Shown: positions 1 to 9,825, numbered from the stretch's first letter. The stretch is 64,000 nt of DNA from Candidatus Zixiibacteriota bacterium (GCA_022571845.1 JACZXB010000008.1:1-64000), one strand, 5' to 3'. The notes: generated from the letters alone by a model not told the origin. Numbers and translations are program-made.

Positions 1-1104
1 GCGGGAGCTTCAATACTAATTGTCGAAGTTGACGAAAGCCGTGTTGACCGCCGGGTCGAGCAGGGTTTTTGTGATGTCAAAGTTCATTCACTGGATGATG
101 CTCTGAAACTGATAGATGAACATACCAATAAAACTAAGCCGATTTCAATTGGCTTAGTTGGCAACTGTGCTGAGATTTTTCCTGAGATTGCCAACCGCTC
201 GGTTTTGCCGGACATAGTGACCGACCAGACCTCGGCTCACGATGAACTAAACGGTTATATTCCAAAAGGCTTGAGCGTGAAAGAAGCCGAAACACTCCGC
301 CGGAAAAATCCGGACGAATATATCAAACGTTCGTTTGAGTCGATGGTCCTGCATTGCCAGGCGATGGTGCATTTACAAAAAGCAGGCAGCATTGTTTTTG
401 ACTACGGCAATAATTTACGCGGTCAGGCCGAGACGGCAGGATTCGAAGATGCCTTTGCCTATCCCGGTTTTGTACCGGAATATGTACGGCCGCTTTTTTG
501 TGAAGGTAAGGGACCTTTCAGATGGGTGGCGCTTTCCGGTGACCCCAAAGATATTTTTCTGACCGATGAAGTTATCTTAAAAGAATTTTCATACAACGAA
601 CCACTCAAGCGCTGGATAAAAATGGCGCGTGAAAAAATTCCTTATCAGGGTCTGCCGGCTCGTATCTGCTGGCTTGGCTACGGCGAGCGCGCCCGCTTTG
701 GTGAGATCATAAATGACCTGGTCAAAAGCGGCAAGATATCAGCGCCGATAGTAATCGGCCGTGACCATCTTGACTGTGGTTCTGTCGCCTCGCCAAATCG
801 TGAGACCGAAAATATGAAAGACGGCTCCGATGCTATCGCCGACTGGCCTCTCTTAAACGCCCTCTTAAATACTGCTTCCGGTGCCAGCTGGGTTTCAATT
901 CATCATGGCGGTGGTGTCGGTATCGGCAATTCCATCCATGCCGGCCTGGTAGTAGTGGCCGACGGCACCAAAGAGATGTCCAAGCGAATAAACCGGGTTT
1001 TGACCAACGATCCGGGTATGGGAGTAGTGCGTCATGCCGATGCCGGCTATGAAAAAGCTCTGGAGTTTTCAAAAAAACATAAAATCAACATTCCGTCAGA
1101 ATAA
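1..1104 (+). CDS. hutU: Urocanate hydratase, 3' part (5' end outside window)
   Basis: The reading frame is open from the first base, so this is the C-terminal ~367 residues of a protein normally ~550 long. Urocanate hydratase is a cytosolic NAD-dependent enzyme that converts urocanate to imidazolonepropionate, the second step of histidine degradation. Recognisable family blocks are [41 protein letters not shown], the block [16 protein letters not shown] that carries the catalytic cysteine, and the glycine-rich [15 protein letters not shown] near the end. The next step enzyme, HutI, lies 1.5 kb downstream on the same strand. A TTG at 205 is only an internal codon, not a start. Identification is very secure. 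Confidence 0.97.
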   Translation, partial: AGASILIVEVDESRVDRRVEQGFCDVKVHSLDDALKLIDEHTNKTKPISIGLVGNCAEIFPEIANRSVLPDIVTDQTSAHDELNGYIPKGLSVKEAETLRRKNPDEYIKRSFESMVLHCQAMVHLQKAGSIVFDYGNNLRGQAETAGFEDAFAYPGFVPEYVRPLFCEGKGPFRWVALSGDPKDIFLTDEVILKEFSYNEPLKRWIKMAREKIPYQGLPARICWLGYGERARFGEIINDLVKSGKISAPIVIGRDHLDCGSVASPNRETENMKDGSDAIADWPLLNALLNTASGASWVSIHHGGGVGIGNSIHAGLVVVADGTKEMSKRINRVLTNDPGMGVVRHADAGYEKALEFSKKHKINIPSE

Positions 1105-1122
1105 AACGAATAAGAGCTAGCA

Positions 1123-2553
1123 TTGTTGAATTTGAATTTAGAACAAATTGACAGATATTTTTTTGCTGCGGCAATTCTGATTTTTGTCTTTATGCATCTG
1201 CACTATATAAACGCACCTCCCAATGGCTACCACCAATGGCGTGAATCCGATACTTCGGCTATTATTCTCAATTTTTATCAGGAAGACGCCAACTTTTTAC
1301 AGCAGCGCTGCAACCAGAGGGGCGCCGGCAGCGGCATCACCGGCGGTGAACTGCCCACCTATTCTTATTTGAGTGCCATTCTGTATTTTCTGTTCGGAGC
1401 ACACCATTTTTTACCACGCCTTTTGACTTTGATAGGCAGTCTGGTCGCTCTGCTTTTCTTTAGAAAATCAGCACAGCTTCTTACAAACCATAAAGCGGCA
1501 GACTATTCAACTATAGCTCTGGCATTTTCGCCGGTCTTTCTCTTTTACAGCTATAAAATCATGCCCGATATCTGGATGCTGATGTTTATGTTTCTCTCTG
1601 TTTTCTTCTTTTTGAAGCATGTGGAAACGAAAAAATGGCAGCAGTTGGCGACATCGTCTCTGTTTTTGATTCTTTCAGCCAGTATAAAACCGCTCAGCCT
1701 CTGTCTCTTTCTGCCTTACTTAATTTATCTGTTTTACAAAAATTACGGCGCCAAAAGGGCCACAGCAACCATCGCCGTTTACAGCAGCATCACTCTTACT
1801 TTTGTGACAGGCTGGTATCTTTATGGAGTTTACCTTAACTCGATTCATCAAAGCGAGGCTTTCTATTTGGGTAACTTAATATTGCGATCGCCGGAATACC
1901 TGATGAAATACCAGTTTTATAAAAAGCTGCTTTTGCAATGGCCGTTTGAGTTGTGGGTTGGCTGGGCGCTGCTGCCCGCTTTTATTTGGGGGGCCATCAA
2001 GTTTCGGCAAGAACGATTCAGCCAATTTGTTTTAAGCTGGATAATTGGCTGCTATATTGTATTCGCAATTGTCGCCGCCCACGCCGGATCGCATGACTAC
2101 TATACGTTGATTATCGTAGCGCCGCTGGCAATGATTTCGGGCTGGGGTCTGTATCTTGTTTCGCTTAAACCAAAATGGAAAGTGCCCCTGATTATTTTTA
2201 TGCTGATAGTTCTCCCGGCGGTCAGTTTCGTAAGAATCTCCAGCCGCTTTGCCGATATCGAAGAGTTTGATCTGATGCGCGAGTCGGCTGAGAAGCACAT
2301 TGATAAGAACGCTCTGGTAATAGTTGATGAATCGACCAGCGCTATACGCCTTTATCAGCTAAACAGAAAAGGCTGGGCCTATCGTGATAAAATCACCAGT
2401 GATAAAATTGAACCACTGATAGCTCAGGGTGGAGAATATCTGCTGCTTAAGAAACCGATCGAAGAATACGAAGAGAGTATGTCGCTGCTGGTACTTGATA
2501 GTGTCATGATGTTTGGTCCGCTTTATGGATACAAAACAATAAACCGTAATTGA
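1123..2553 (+). CDS. GT-C fold membrane glycosyltransferase (GT39/ArnT-like)
   Basis: A 476-residue integral membrane protein with about ten hydrophobic segments. The N-terminal loop after the first helix carries HQWRESDTSAI, the position and type of acidic motif seen in GT-C glycosyltransferases that use polyprenyl-phosphate sugars (PMT/ArnT/GT39 clan). It probably moves a sugar onto a lipid or protein at the periplasmic face of the inner membrane; donor and acceptor cannot be read from sequence. The C-terminal ~100 residues look soluble. The start is TTG at 1123, 18 bases after hutU, and hutI begins 31 bases after the stop, so it seems co-transcribed with histidine-degradation genes although no functional link is evident. 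Confidence 0.75.
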   Translation: MLNLNLEQIDRYFFAAAILIFVFMHLHYINAPPNGYHQWRESDTSAIILNFYQEDANFLQQRCNQRGAGSGITGGELPTYSYLSAILYFLFGAHHFLPRLLTLIGSLVALLFFRKSAQLLTNHKAADYSTIALAFSPVFLFYSYKIMPDIWMLMFMFLSVFFFLKHVETKKWQQLATSSLFLILSASIKPLSLCLFLPYLIYLFYKNYGAKRATATIAVYSSITLTFVTGWYLYGVYLNSIHQSEAFYLGNLILRSPEYLMKYQFYKKLLLQWPFELWVGWALLPAFIWGAIKFRQERFSQFVLSWIIGCYIVFAIVAAHAGSHDYYTLIIVAPLAMISGWGLYLVSLKPKWKVPLIIFMLIVLPAVSFVRISSRFADIEEFDLMRESAEKHIDKNALVIVDESTSAIRLYQLNRKGWAYRDKITSDKIEPLIAQGGEYLLLKKPIEEYEESMSLLVLDSVMMFGPLYGYKTINRN

Positions 2554-2584
2554 CCTGAGGGTTTATTAAGCTTTTATTCCAGCT

Positions 2585-3853
2585 ATGCAATTAAACAAAC
2601 GAGCCAGCCTGCTGATAAAAAACGCCAGGCAGCTGATCACCATGTCCGGCCCGGTGCCGCGTATCGGTCCCCAGATGAACGAGCTGGCTCTGATTGAAAA
2701 CGGCGGACTGGCTGCCGCTGGCGAGGAAATTATCGCAGTCGGAAAATCTGACGAAGTTGAACGGCAGACACAAGTAGCCGAAAATTGCCTCGTTATTGAT
2801 GCCAATGGCGGCGTAGTCACACCCGGCCTGATTGACCCGCATACCCATCCCGTATTTTCGATGACACGCCAAAAAGAATTCGAAATGCGCACGCTGGGAA
2901 AAACATATGAAGAGATTGCAGCTGCCGGCGGGGGCATTCGCTCTTCGGTACGTGATCTGAGAGCGACCTCAAAAGAAATTATTATGGACAAGACCAGAAA
3001 AAGGCTCGACCGGCTGCTCAAGCATGGCGTGACCACGGCCGAGGCAAAATCTGGCTATGGTCTCACTACCGAATCCGAATTGATGCAGCTGGAGATTATT
3101 AAAGAACTAAATAGTTCGCATCCGCTTGATCTGGTGCCGACATTTCTGGGGGCGCACGAAGTTCCCGATGAATATCAGAGCAATCGCCAGAAATATATAG
3201 AAATTATCATCAACGAAATGCTGCCGGTTGTTGCCGAAAGAAAACTTGCCGAATTTTGCGACATCTTCTGTGAGGAAAACGTATACAATATAAATGAATC
3301 TAATAAAATACAGACAGCAGCACGAAAATTGGGTTTGAAACTAAAATTTCATGCTGACGAACTCAAATCAACCGGCGGAGCGGAACTGGCCGCTTCACTT
3401 AAGGCTACCTCGGCTGATCACTTAGTCTATATTTCTGAAAGTGGCATCAAAGCGCTGGCAGAAGCCGGTACTGTGGCGACACTCCTGCCCGGCACTAGTT
3501 TTTCACTTCGCAGCAAACAGTACGCCCCGGCCAGAAGATTGATTGAAGCCGGAGCGATTGTGGCGCTGGCGACCGATTGCAACCCCGGCTCAAGTTACAG
3601 CGAACATTTTCCGTTTATGGCCTCCCTTGCTGCGCTTAATATGAGACTTACTGCTGCTGAAGCAATTTCTGCTATGACTGTTAATGCCGCCTGCGCTGTG
3701 GGACGAGAGAAATCTGCCGGAAGGCTCGAGTGCGGCCTGCCAGCCGATATTGTAATATGGGATATGGCCGACTACCGGGAATTGCCCTATCATTATGCTG
3801 TGAACCTGGTGACCCATGTTATAAAGGCTGGGAAATTAGTGGTCGAAAATTAG
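2585..3853 (+). CDS. hutI: Imidazolonepropionase
   Basis: A 422-residue amidohydrolase, slightly longer than the usual ~405. It hydrolyses 4-imidazolone-5-propionate to N-formimino-glutamate, the third step of histidine degradation, in the cytosol. The metal site is visible as the HTH in GLIDPHTHPVFS, a downstream His in GAHEVPDEY, KFHADELKSTGG and the late Asp in ATDCNPGSS. The TIM-barrel domain is flanked by the N- and C-terminal beta strands typical of the superfamily (GGVVTPGLID at the barrel entry). The start is ATG at 2585. It follows the glycosyltransferase closely and completes a hutU-GT-hutI series. A long antisense frame over its 5' part is a shadow. Confidence 0.97.
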   Translation: MQLNKRASLLIKNARQLITMSGPVPRIGPQMNELALIENGGLAAAGEEIIAVGKSDEVERQTQVAENCLVIDANGGVVTPGLIDPHTHPVFSMTRQKEFEMRTLGKTYEEIAAAGGGIRSSVRDLRATSKEIIMDKTRKRLDRLLKHGVTTAEAKSGYGLTTESELMQLEIIKELNSSHPLDLVPTFLGAHEVPDEYQSNRQKYIEIIINEMLPVVAERKLAEFCDIFCEENVYNINESNKIQTAARKLGLKLKFHADELKSTGGAELAASLKATSADHLVYISESGIKALAEAGTVATLLPGTSFSLRSKQYAPARRLIEAGAIVALATDCNPGSSYSEHFPFMASLAALNMRLTAAEAISAMTVNAACAVGREKSAGRLECGLPADIVIWDMADYRELPYHYAVNLVTHVIKAGKLVVEN

Positions 3854-4038
3854 TGTTATGAGAAAGGCGCCCTTCGACAAGCTGAGAGTGAAGATTATTT
3901 CTGGAATTAGCTCAAATCTCTGGAATCGTCATACGGAACTGGATATAATCGTCAGACTGAGCGGATAAAATAGTCATACTGAGCGGATAAAGTTTCGAGT
4001 AGTCGCCGGAGTCGAAGTGTGGTACCTTAAGAAATAAT
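3854..4038. repeat. Short spacer with degenerate dispersed repeats
   Basis: No gene is seen. The spacer repeats the unit GTCATACTGAGCGGATAAA in two degenerate copies (about 3950-3992), followed by GGAGTCGAAGTG. This resembles the CTGAGCGGAGTCGAAGG repeat family found in the other spacers of this window (near 9620, 24880 and 40121). It is a decayed intergenic repeat rather than a regulatory site I can name. Confidence 0.55.
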
Positions 4039-4530
4039 ATGAACAGAAATTACAAACATATCATTTTGCTGGCGCTTGCCGCTTTTTTCATAACCGGCTG
4101 CCCCTATTCCTTTAGTCCAAAAGGGAAACTTGACATAAACTCAGTTGCTATCCAGAGATTCGAAAACAATACAGCCGAGTTCGGTATCGAAGATCGCATG
4201 ACCGACGCCGTCATCGATGCTTTTATTGCCGATGGTACCATGCGGGTACTGCCGAGCGATCAGGCCGAGGCGATTTTGGAAGGTGCGCTGGTCAGGTATA
4301 ACCGCAGACCCTATGAATATGATGAGTCGGATCAGGTAACATCATATGTGGTGGAAATGGATTTTATTATTCATCTCAAAAAACCGGGCGATGATTCCGC
4401 TTTTTGGACTGAAACGATGAGCCAGAGAGGCGTTTACGACTTACTTACCGAAACAGAAGAAGATGCCCGCCTCAAGGCAATAAACCTGCTGGTCGAAGCA
4501 ATTATTAATAGAACGACCAAGAGCTGGTAA
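4039..4530 (+). CDS. LptE-like LPS-assembly lipoprotein
   Basis: A 163-residue protein with a lipoprotein signal (lipobox ITGC, mature Cys at about residue 21). The mature part has the features of the LptE/LPS-assembly lipoprotein family (PF04390): a block about making 'the appendix of rotation' of acidic and Asn residues, VAIQRFENNTAEFGIEDRMT, then an EAILEGALVRYNRRPYEYD strand and a C-terminal helix EDARLKAINLLVEAI. LptE plugs the LptD barrel that inserts lipopolysaccharide in the outer membrane; no lptD is in the window. This fits the Kdo/LptC genes at 33-37 kb. The family is divergent, so the assignment rests on pattern and context. Confidence 0.72.
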   Translation: MNRNYKHIILLALAAFFITGCPYSFSPKGKLDINSVAIQRFENNTAEFGIEDRMTDAVIDAFIADGTMRVLPSDQAEAILEGALVRYNRRPYEYDESDQVTSYVVEMDFIIHLKKPGDDSAFWTETMSQRGVYDLLTETEEDARLKAINLLVEAIINRTTKSW

Positions 4531-4559
4531 GGCTATATTGCCTTGATAATGGAAATTGG

Positions 4560-4588
4560 TTGACATTACAGTACAGTGCATCTAAAGT
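4560..4588 (+). promoter_or_regulatory. Candidate sigma-70-type promoter for the PorV-like gene
   Basis: TTGACA (4560-4565) is followed after 17 bases by TAAAGT (4583-4588), 25 bases before the ATG at 4614. The -35 box is a perfect match and the -10 box matches at four of six positions. Inferred by eye only. Confidence 0.45.
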
Positions 4589-4613
4589 TTAATCGAATTA
4601 GAAAGATTTTTTT

Positions 4614-5570
4614 ATGATTAAGACTAACTCAATACTAACTCTGCTGGCTGCCGCTTCTGTACTTTGTGCTAGCACTGCTACTTTTGCAAGCGGGGTAAAC
4701 TCAAACGTAGGAACTTCGGCATTTCCATTTCTAAAAATAAATATCGGTGCCAGAGCCGTATCAATGGGCGGCGCCTTTACCGGTCTGGCAGATGACGAGT
4801 CTGCCCTTTATTATAATCCGGCAGGGATTGCTTCATATGAGCAGAAAAGATTTATAGCCGGCTATCTAAACTATTTTGATGACATCCAGTCGGGGTTTTT
4901 GGGTTATATCAAACCGATAAAGCAGGATAAAATCATTTTGGGTTTTCACATTTCGTATTTGAATTATGGAGAATTTTTTGAGACTGACTCGGTCGGGAAT
5001 CTGCTGGGAAATTTTTCCGGCGGTGATCTGGTGCTGGCCGGCACTGTTGCTTTCAAAAAAGGCTACAACTGGAAATTCGGTTTGACCTCTAAAATCATTT
5101 ACGAAAAGATTCAAGCTTTTTCTGCAGCCGGATTGGCCTTTGATCTGGGAGCTAAATATTCCAGCGACCGCGAATATATTAGCGCCGGCCTGGCTGTCCA
5201 AAACCTCGGCTTCCAGCTTTCCGGACTGGGGAACGAAACCAGCAAATTGCCTTTGACGGTGCGGGGCGGCGGATCATTAAAACTTCGCCGGATGCCGCTG
5301 CTTCTGGCAGCAGATTTGATTTTGCCTGTCGACAATGATCTCTCGTTGGCATTTGGCGGAGACTATAGCGGACTCAAGCCGTTTTATATCCGGGCCGGAT
5401 GGAACACCTTTGGTTCAAATTACCGCGCCGCCAAATCCGAAGACAGCTGGGCTGGCCTGGCGCTTGGGTTCGGCTTTGATTTCAAAAATTCTTTGCATAT
5501 AGCTTATGCCTTCACGCCCGGCGCAGAGCTGGGCGATAACCATCGCATAACTCTAACAGGAGGGCTTTAG
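4614..5570 (+). CDS. PorV/PorQ-like (UPF0164) outer-membrane beta-barrel protein
   Basis: A 318-residue exported protein with a signal peptide ending around ATFASG. The first mature block, FLKINIGARAVSMGGAFTG, followed by LADDESALYYNPAG, is the hallmark of the PorV/UPF0164 family of FadL-like outer-membrane barrels common in FCB bacteria, where relatives take part in type IX secretion or cargo attachment. The rest alternates short amphipathic strands and ends in TLTGGL, as expected of a barrel. A candidate promoter lies just upstream, and the next lipoprotein gene overlaps its stop codon, so the two are probably translated together. Substrate or secretion partner cannot be told from sequence. 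Confidence 0.82.
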   Translation: MIKTNSILTLLAAASVLCASTATFASGVNSNVGTSAFPFLKINIGARAVSMGGAFTGLADDESALYYNPAGIASYEQKRFIAGYLNYFDDIQSGFLGYIKPIKQDKIILGFHISYLNYGEFFETDSVGNLLGNFSGGDLVLAGTVAFKKGYNWKFGLTSKIIYEKIQAFSAAGLAFDLGAKYSSDREYISAGLAVQNLGFQLSGLGNETSKLPLTVRGGGSLKLRRMPLLLAADLILPVDNDLSLAFGGDYSGLKPFYIRAGWNTFGSNYRAAKSEDSWAGLALGFGFDFKNSLHIAYAFTPGAELGDNHRITLTGGL

Positions 5571-6028
5571 TGGTGAAGACTGTTAAGAGCATACTGGTAT
5601 TCCTGATTACTTTTTCAATTATGTTACTTTCTGTTTCATGTGGTAGTTCAGGACCGGCAGGGCCGCGCGATGCCGTAATTGAACTATTTGGCGCTATGGA
5701 AAAAGATGACCAGGCCGCTCTGGCGCATCTATTAGACCTTTCAGCGCTAATGAAAAATAGTGAGTTCGACTACGCCCTCAGCACCGAAGACGAGCCCAGG
5801 CAGTTTACCTCTCCCATCGAAATTCTCGAAGATATGACCGGCGAGGGACTGACCAAAAAGCGCTGGTTTTCTTTTCAGCGGATTGTCAGCGAGGTTGAAA
5901 TGTTTGGCGAGACTGCCACGGTCGAAGTTACTTTTGTTGATAAAAAAAGCTCCGAGGGCTACCGGACCAAATTTGGGGTCCATGTCGTCAACGATAAATG
6001 GAAAATCTACACCTTTAAGGTCGAATAG
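5570..6028 (+). CDS. Hypothetical lipoprotein (NTF2-like fold suspected)
   Basis: A 152-residue protein beginning at GTG 5570 (a second GTG follows at 5573), sharing one base with the previous stop. A strong Shine-Dalgarno AGGAGGG lies at 5558-5564. The N-terminus is a lipoprotein signal with lipobox VSCG. The mature part starts GPRDAVIELFGAMEKDDQAAL and ends FGVHVVNDKWKIYTFKVE. This pattern, a helical start then strands closing with a 'WKI' strand, resembles DUF4878/NTF2-like lipoproteins, but the match is structural guesswork. Translational coupling suggests it works with the PorV-like barrel. Confidence 0.7.
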   Translation: MVKTVKSILVFLITFSIMLLSVSCGSSGPAGPRDAVIELFGAMEKDDQAALAHLLDLSALMKNSEFDYALSTEDEPRQFTSPIEILEDMTGEGLTKKRWFSFQRIVSEVEMFGETATVEVTFVDKKSSEGYRTKFGVHVVNDKWKIYTFKVE

Positions 6029-6061
6029 TATTGTATATATCTTTTTGTGCTGCAACGGCTT

Positions 6062-6092
6062 AAGAGCTAAGATGCGCTGCCTTTAGCTTTTT
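6062..6092 (+). terminator. Candidate intrinsic terminator
   Basis: A 9-bp stem with one G-U pair (AAGAGCTAA at 6062-6070 with its complement at 6083-6091) and a 12-base loop runs into a U-rich tract. It lies 34 bases after the lipoprotein stop and would end the PorV-lipoprotein unit. Confidence 0.5.
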
Positions 6093-6194
6093 ACTCTGTC
6101 TGAAATTTTTTTAAAAAAATCTATGGGATTAAACGAAACTCTGCATATATTCGTTTTTAAAGGGCAGACAAAATCTGCTGCCTTGTGAAAGGGG

Positions 6195-6223
6195 TTGAAT
6201 TCTGTCTTGAGTGTATATATATT
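6195..6223 (+). promoter_or_regulatory. Candidate sigma-70-type promoter
   Basis: TTGAAT (6195-6200), a 17-base spacer and TATATT (6218-6223) precede the ATG at 6258 by 35 bases. It lies between a terminator and the next gene, where a promoter is expected. The same -10 sequence recurs at 28380. Confidence 0.45.
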
Positions 6224-6257
6224 CGAGGCTCTAAGATTTTGAAGGAGAGAAATTAAA

Positions 6258-6677
6258 ATGAAAAAATATTTGAGCATAGTCGCTTTAGCATTACTAGTGA
6301 CTTTAGTTTTTGCAACTTCCTGTAGAGACGATATTTTTCTGGAGCCGCTGCCTACTCTTGAAGGTACATACGATGGCACCTACAGTGTTATAATCGACCG
6401 TACTGACACATCAATCTCCACTTTGGAAATGAGATTTTCAGACGAATCATATTGGTTTGATTCTGATAATTCTCCGGACAATTTCTGCAGCCCGCGTGGC
6501 AGATATGTCTTAAGCGGTACTTTGGAGTTGACTGAAACAAACCCTGGCTGTAATGTGACTGCTACAGAAAAAGATAATCCCATTGGTGTTTTTTCTATCA
6601 GACGCCCCGGAGACAGCGTGATAATGCTGCAGCAGACGGAGAATACGCTCAAGCAGATTTTACTAGTCGGACGATAA
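6258..6677 (+). CDS. Hypothetical lipoprotein
   Basis: A 139-residue protein with a clear lipoprotein signal (lipobox FATSC, Cys at residue 22) and a good ribosome site GAAGGAGAG at 6241. The mature domain begins LEGTYDGTYSVIIDRTD and is made of short strands (LEMRFSDESYWFDS, GRYVLSGTLELTE), suggesting a small lipocalin- or calycin-like beta barrel. It contains two further Cys that could pair. I do not recognise a named family. It is monocistronic: its own promoter lies upstream and a strong terminator follows. Confidence 0.72.
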   Translation: MKKYLSIVALALLVTLVFATSCRDDIFLEPLPTLEGTYDGTYSVIIDRTDTSISTLEMRFSDESYWFDSDNSPDNFCSPRGRYVLSGTLELTETNPGCNVTATEKDNPIGVFSIRRPGDSVIMLQQTENTLKQILLVGR

Positions 6678-6699
6678 ATTTAGACTCAAAGCAAAATTA

Positions 6700-6733
6700 A
6701 AAGCGGCAGTGGTTTTCCTCTGCCGCTTTTTTT
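6700..6733 (+). terminator. Strong intrinsic terminator
   Basis: A perfect 10-bp stem AAAGCGGCAG (6700-6709) / CTGCCGCTTT (6720-6729) with a 10-base loop is followed directly by a T run. It ends the lipoprotein gene 23 bases after its stop. Confidence 0.88.
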
Positions 6734-6955
6734 GTAATTGCCACTTTGAAATCCAACGTCGGAACCACTAAAGGGCATGGTGCCCTGCAAGAGCTTATAA
6801 AATACCAGTTCTCTTTTATCCATTCGTCAAGTATATTATGGATAATATCAAAAAATGTTCTAACAGATATATTTTCGATAAAAAAACTAAACGATTATGA
6901 CAATAACTTCGTCAATAAGCAGGAGGTCACACTTTCTCGAATCTTGAAAATTCTT

Positions 6956-9557
6956 ATGGGTTACTTTAAGTACTGCATAATATTTAGTCTGGCTATTTGT
7001 CCAGTCTCTGGTTATTCACAGCCGCCGGATTTCTGCGGTGTTCGTCACGATATCGGTAAGATTGCCCTGGTTCGCAGCAATTATCCGGAATTCGGAGGAA
7101 GCAATTTCGTTGATTTTCCGCTCATTGATTGTCTGACCGGTTCTGAAATACCCCTGGGAAGCTGTTTATACCCCAGGAATTCTCTGGTAACATATCTTGG
7201 CTTCGGTTTTGCCTGGGTGGGTGGAATTGTGAAAGGCGATACGCTGGTTTCTGCGCGCGCTATGTGGCCGTCATTTCAGCTCTATCCAAGTGGTGACGGC
7301 TTCGAGTTCCATTCACACGACTACCCCCTCGGCCACATTGAAACCCGCTCTAATTTAGACCCCCTCATCGGATGAATTTGAAGGTTCAATTTCCGAGCAG
7401 GATTTCATTTCAGTTTCAACTGACACAATTACCAGAGGTATCAATATTATTCCTGACTATTTCAAATTTCGACCGCACAAGCCACTGGGTTTGGAGTTTG
7501 TTAATCGGTCTTATGCCTGGTCGCTTAGTCACACCGAGGACATCGTCATGTTTGACTGGCTCATAAGAAACATTGGTAAGGATTTTATCAATGATGTTTA
7601 TGTAGGAATCGAACTCAGAGTCACTGTGGGGGACCTTTATGTAGCGGATCCCTTACAAGAAGAGAAATTCCGAGATTATGACGAATTTGGGGGATTTCTA
7701 TCTGTGGTTAACTCTCCGCAAGGATGTGGTTTTTTGGACACAGTATTCGTCGTTTGGAGCGCTGATAATGATGGTGATCCCGTACAAGGTGGTTTTGTGG
7801 AAAGGCCTACTGTTGACCCCAATACTGGAGATATAGTTGCATCTTGTCGCCACGTTAGTGCAGTGGAACTAATTTCGGCACCTATAGATTTAATTGCCGG
7901 CAATACCGTTTCCTATAATTGGTGGGATGGCAACTTCCATCACTTCTATAACTTCGGGCCACGAAAGAAGGGGAATTTCAGAGAGTTCCATACTGGCGGA
8001 CTTGGTGTACCATGGGGAGATGTGAACAAGTATTACGTAATGCAAAACCGTGAGATTGACTATGACCCCGCTTATATCACAAATATCAGGCAGTACGATC
8101 TCAACTGGATGTATCCGAGACAGGATATGGCGCTCGATATTTCTGACGGTACAGTCTTGACCCACCTCTTGTCTGTCGGTCCATTCGACCTGGCACCGGG
8201 AAACGAATTGCCAATCGTGCTCGCCTTCGTTATGGGAGAGAACTTTCATACCAACCCCAGAAATCTGGCGAATATCTATAGCGGCGATGTTGATGCCTAC
8301 TACGCCAATCTTGATTTTTCTGATTTAATCAAAAACGCCCAATGGGCCAGATGGATTTATGATAATCCCGGAATAGATACAGACAACGATGGCTATGCCG
8401 GTGAGTTCCGGGTCTGTGTTTTTGATTCTGTGCTTGATGCTGATTCTTTCTGGGAGGCGACTGTGGCTGAGACCACCTGGTACAAAGGCGACGGTGTGCC
8501 CGACTGGCGGGCGGCTGTGCCGCCGCCGGCACCGAAGATGTGGCTGACGCCGACTTTCAAAGGCATTCATATCAGATTCAACGGGCAGGAGTCAGAGACA
8601 ACGCCGGACATTTTTGCCAAGCTGTTGGATTTTGAAGGGTATAGAATTTACTTGGCCCGTGATGACCGCGAGACCAGCTATTCGCTGTTGGCTTCGTATG
8701 ATATCGAAAACTATGACAAGTATGTTTACAACTATGAGAAACAACCGCAAGCGGGCTGGGAACTGCTTGATTTCCCCATGACACTTGAGGAAATTCTATG
8801 CGCCTATGCCGACAGCTGCAACGATAGTCTGTTTGACGTATTTCAGTACAGACCAAGTTTCCCTTACTCTCACCCGAACTATCCCGAATCACTCTTCTAC
8901 TTTGTCAAACACGAAGACAATGTTTCAGAGTTCGGAGTTACCACTCCTATAACAAAACGATTCCCCAATGCCTCCGACCCAAGGAGTAAACCGGCAGATT
9001 CGATCACCGCAGACTTCTACACCGATGACGGCTATCTCAAATTCTTTGAGTACGAATTTATCATCGAAGATATAATTCCGACTGTGGCCTACTATGTCAG
9101 CGTGACAGCAATTGATTTTGGCTGGCCAAAGTCAGGACTCGAGCCGTTAGAAACCTCGATAACAGAAAACGCCCAGCAAGTCTATGCGAGCGTCGTTGAC
9201 CCGGCAGTCGGCGCGGACAGCTTGCAAATAGTTGTCTATCCTAATCCTTATCGGATAGATGCAAATTACCGCGCTCGTGGCTTTGAAGGCTTAAATCAGG
9301 ATGACCGCTGGAGCGAAAGAGTGCGCCGGATTCATTTTGCCAATATCCCGCCCAAGTGCACTATCAGCATATTTTCACTCGATGGCGACTTGATCAGAGA
9401 GATTCACCATGACAAAGACCCCAGCGACCCGACCTCCAGACACGCCGAGTGGGGACTTATCAGCCGCAATGGTTTGAGAGTAGTCTCCGGCTTGTACTAC
9501 TGGGTGGTCGAGTCCGACAGCCGGACGGAGATGGGCAAGCTGGTTATTATTTTCTAA
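6956..9557 (+). pseudogene. Large secreted protein with sorting-type C-terminal domain, interrupted by a one-base frameshift
   Basis: Two frames join into one ~866-residue protein. The first frame (stop 7373-7375) gives a signal peptide MGYFKYCIIFSLAICPVSG and ~120 residues; the second, open from 7359, continues with SSDEFEGSISEQDF to 9557. Removing one C from the C5 run at 7360-7364 restores a single frame. The protein has aromatic beta-rich repeats and ends with a VYPNPYR block and SGLYYWVVESDSRTEMGKL, the pattern of FlgD-like/type IX sorting-type tails. The start is uncertain: ATG 6956 fits the signal peptide, TTG 6944 is an alternative, and the AGGAGGT at 6921 is rather far from both. The upstream open frame from 6746 is not convincing coding sequence. 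Function unknown. The frameshift may be a real lesion or a homopolymer sequencing error. Confidence 0.75.
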
Positions 9558-9676
9558 CGTCGCCCATTTGTCATTCCCGAGTAGTCGGGAATCCATATTC
9601 ATATGGCGGTTGAACCCACCCTTCGACTCCGCTCAGGGTGACGGGAAATTTTGCTCAGGGTGACGGGTGTGGCTCT

Positions 9677-9737
9677 TGTAGGTCAGGAGTCTTGTACTCC
9701 TGACTTCGCGTCAGGACCGCAAGGGTTCTGACCTACA
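9677..9737. repeat. Imperfect palindrome, dispersed-repeat type
   Basis: The arms TGTAGGTCAG and its near-complement TCTGACCTACA enclose a second nested hairpin (AGGAGTCTTGTACTCCT and nearby). The whole 61-base unit can fold as a branched hairpin and resembles mobile palindromic intergenic repeats. No second copy was found in this window. Confidence 0.55.
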
Positions 9738-9798
9738 GGAACTTTAGTCCCGAGCGAGGTCTCGGGGTAGTCGGGAATCCATCTTCTAGCCGTTACGA

Positions 9799-9824
9799 TC
9801 CCACCGCAAGCGGTCGGCGACCCG
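9799..9824 (-). repeat. Dispersed repeat, CCACCGCTTGCGGTGG family, inverted copy
   Basis: This stretch is nearly the reverse complement of the element at 24340-24365 and 24998-25021 (core CCCACCGCTTGCGGTGGG, itself palindromic). Three copies in one window in spacers only indicate a dispersed family. Confidence 0.65.
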
Positions 9825-9825
9825 T

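Noticed and set aside
2566-3036. 156-codon minus-strand frame opposite hutI
   Set aside because: It is antisense to strongly conserved hutI codons and rich in Ser/Arg, typical of a shadow frame.
6746-6955. N-terminal extension of the large secreted protein
   Set aside because: It would put 70 residues without similarity before a clear signal peptide, and the first part overlaps terminator-proximal sequence.
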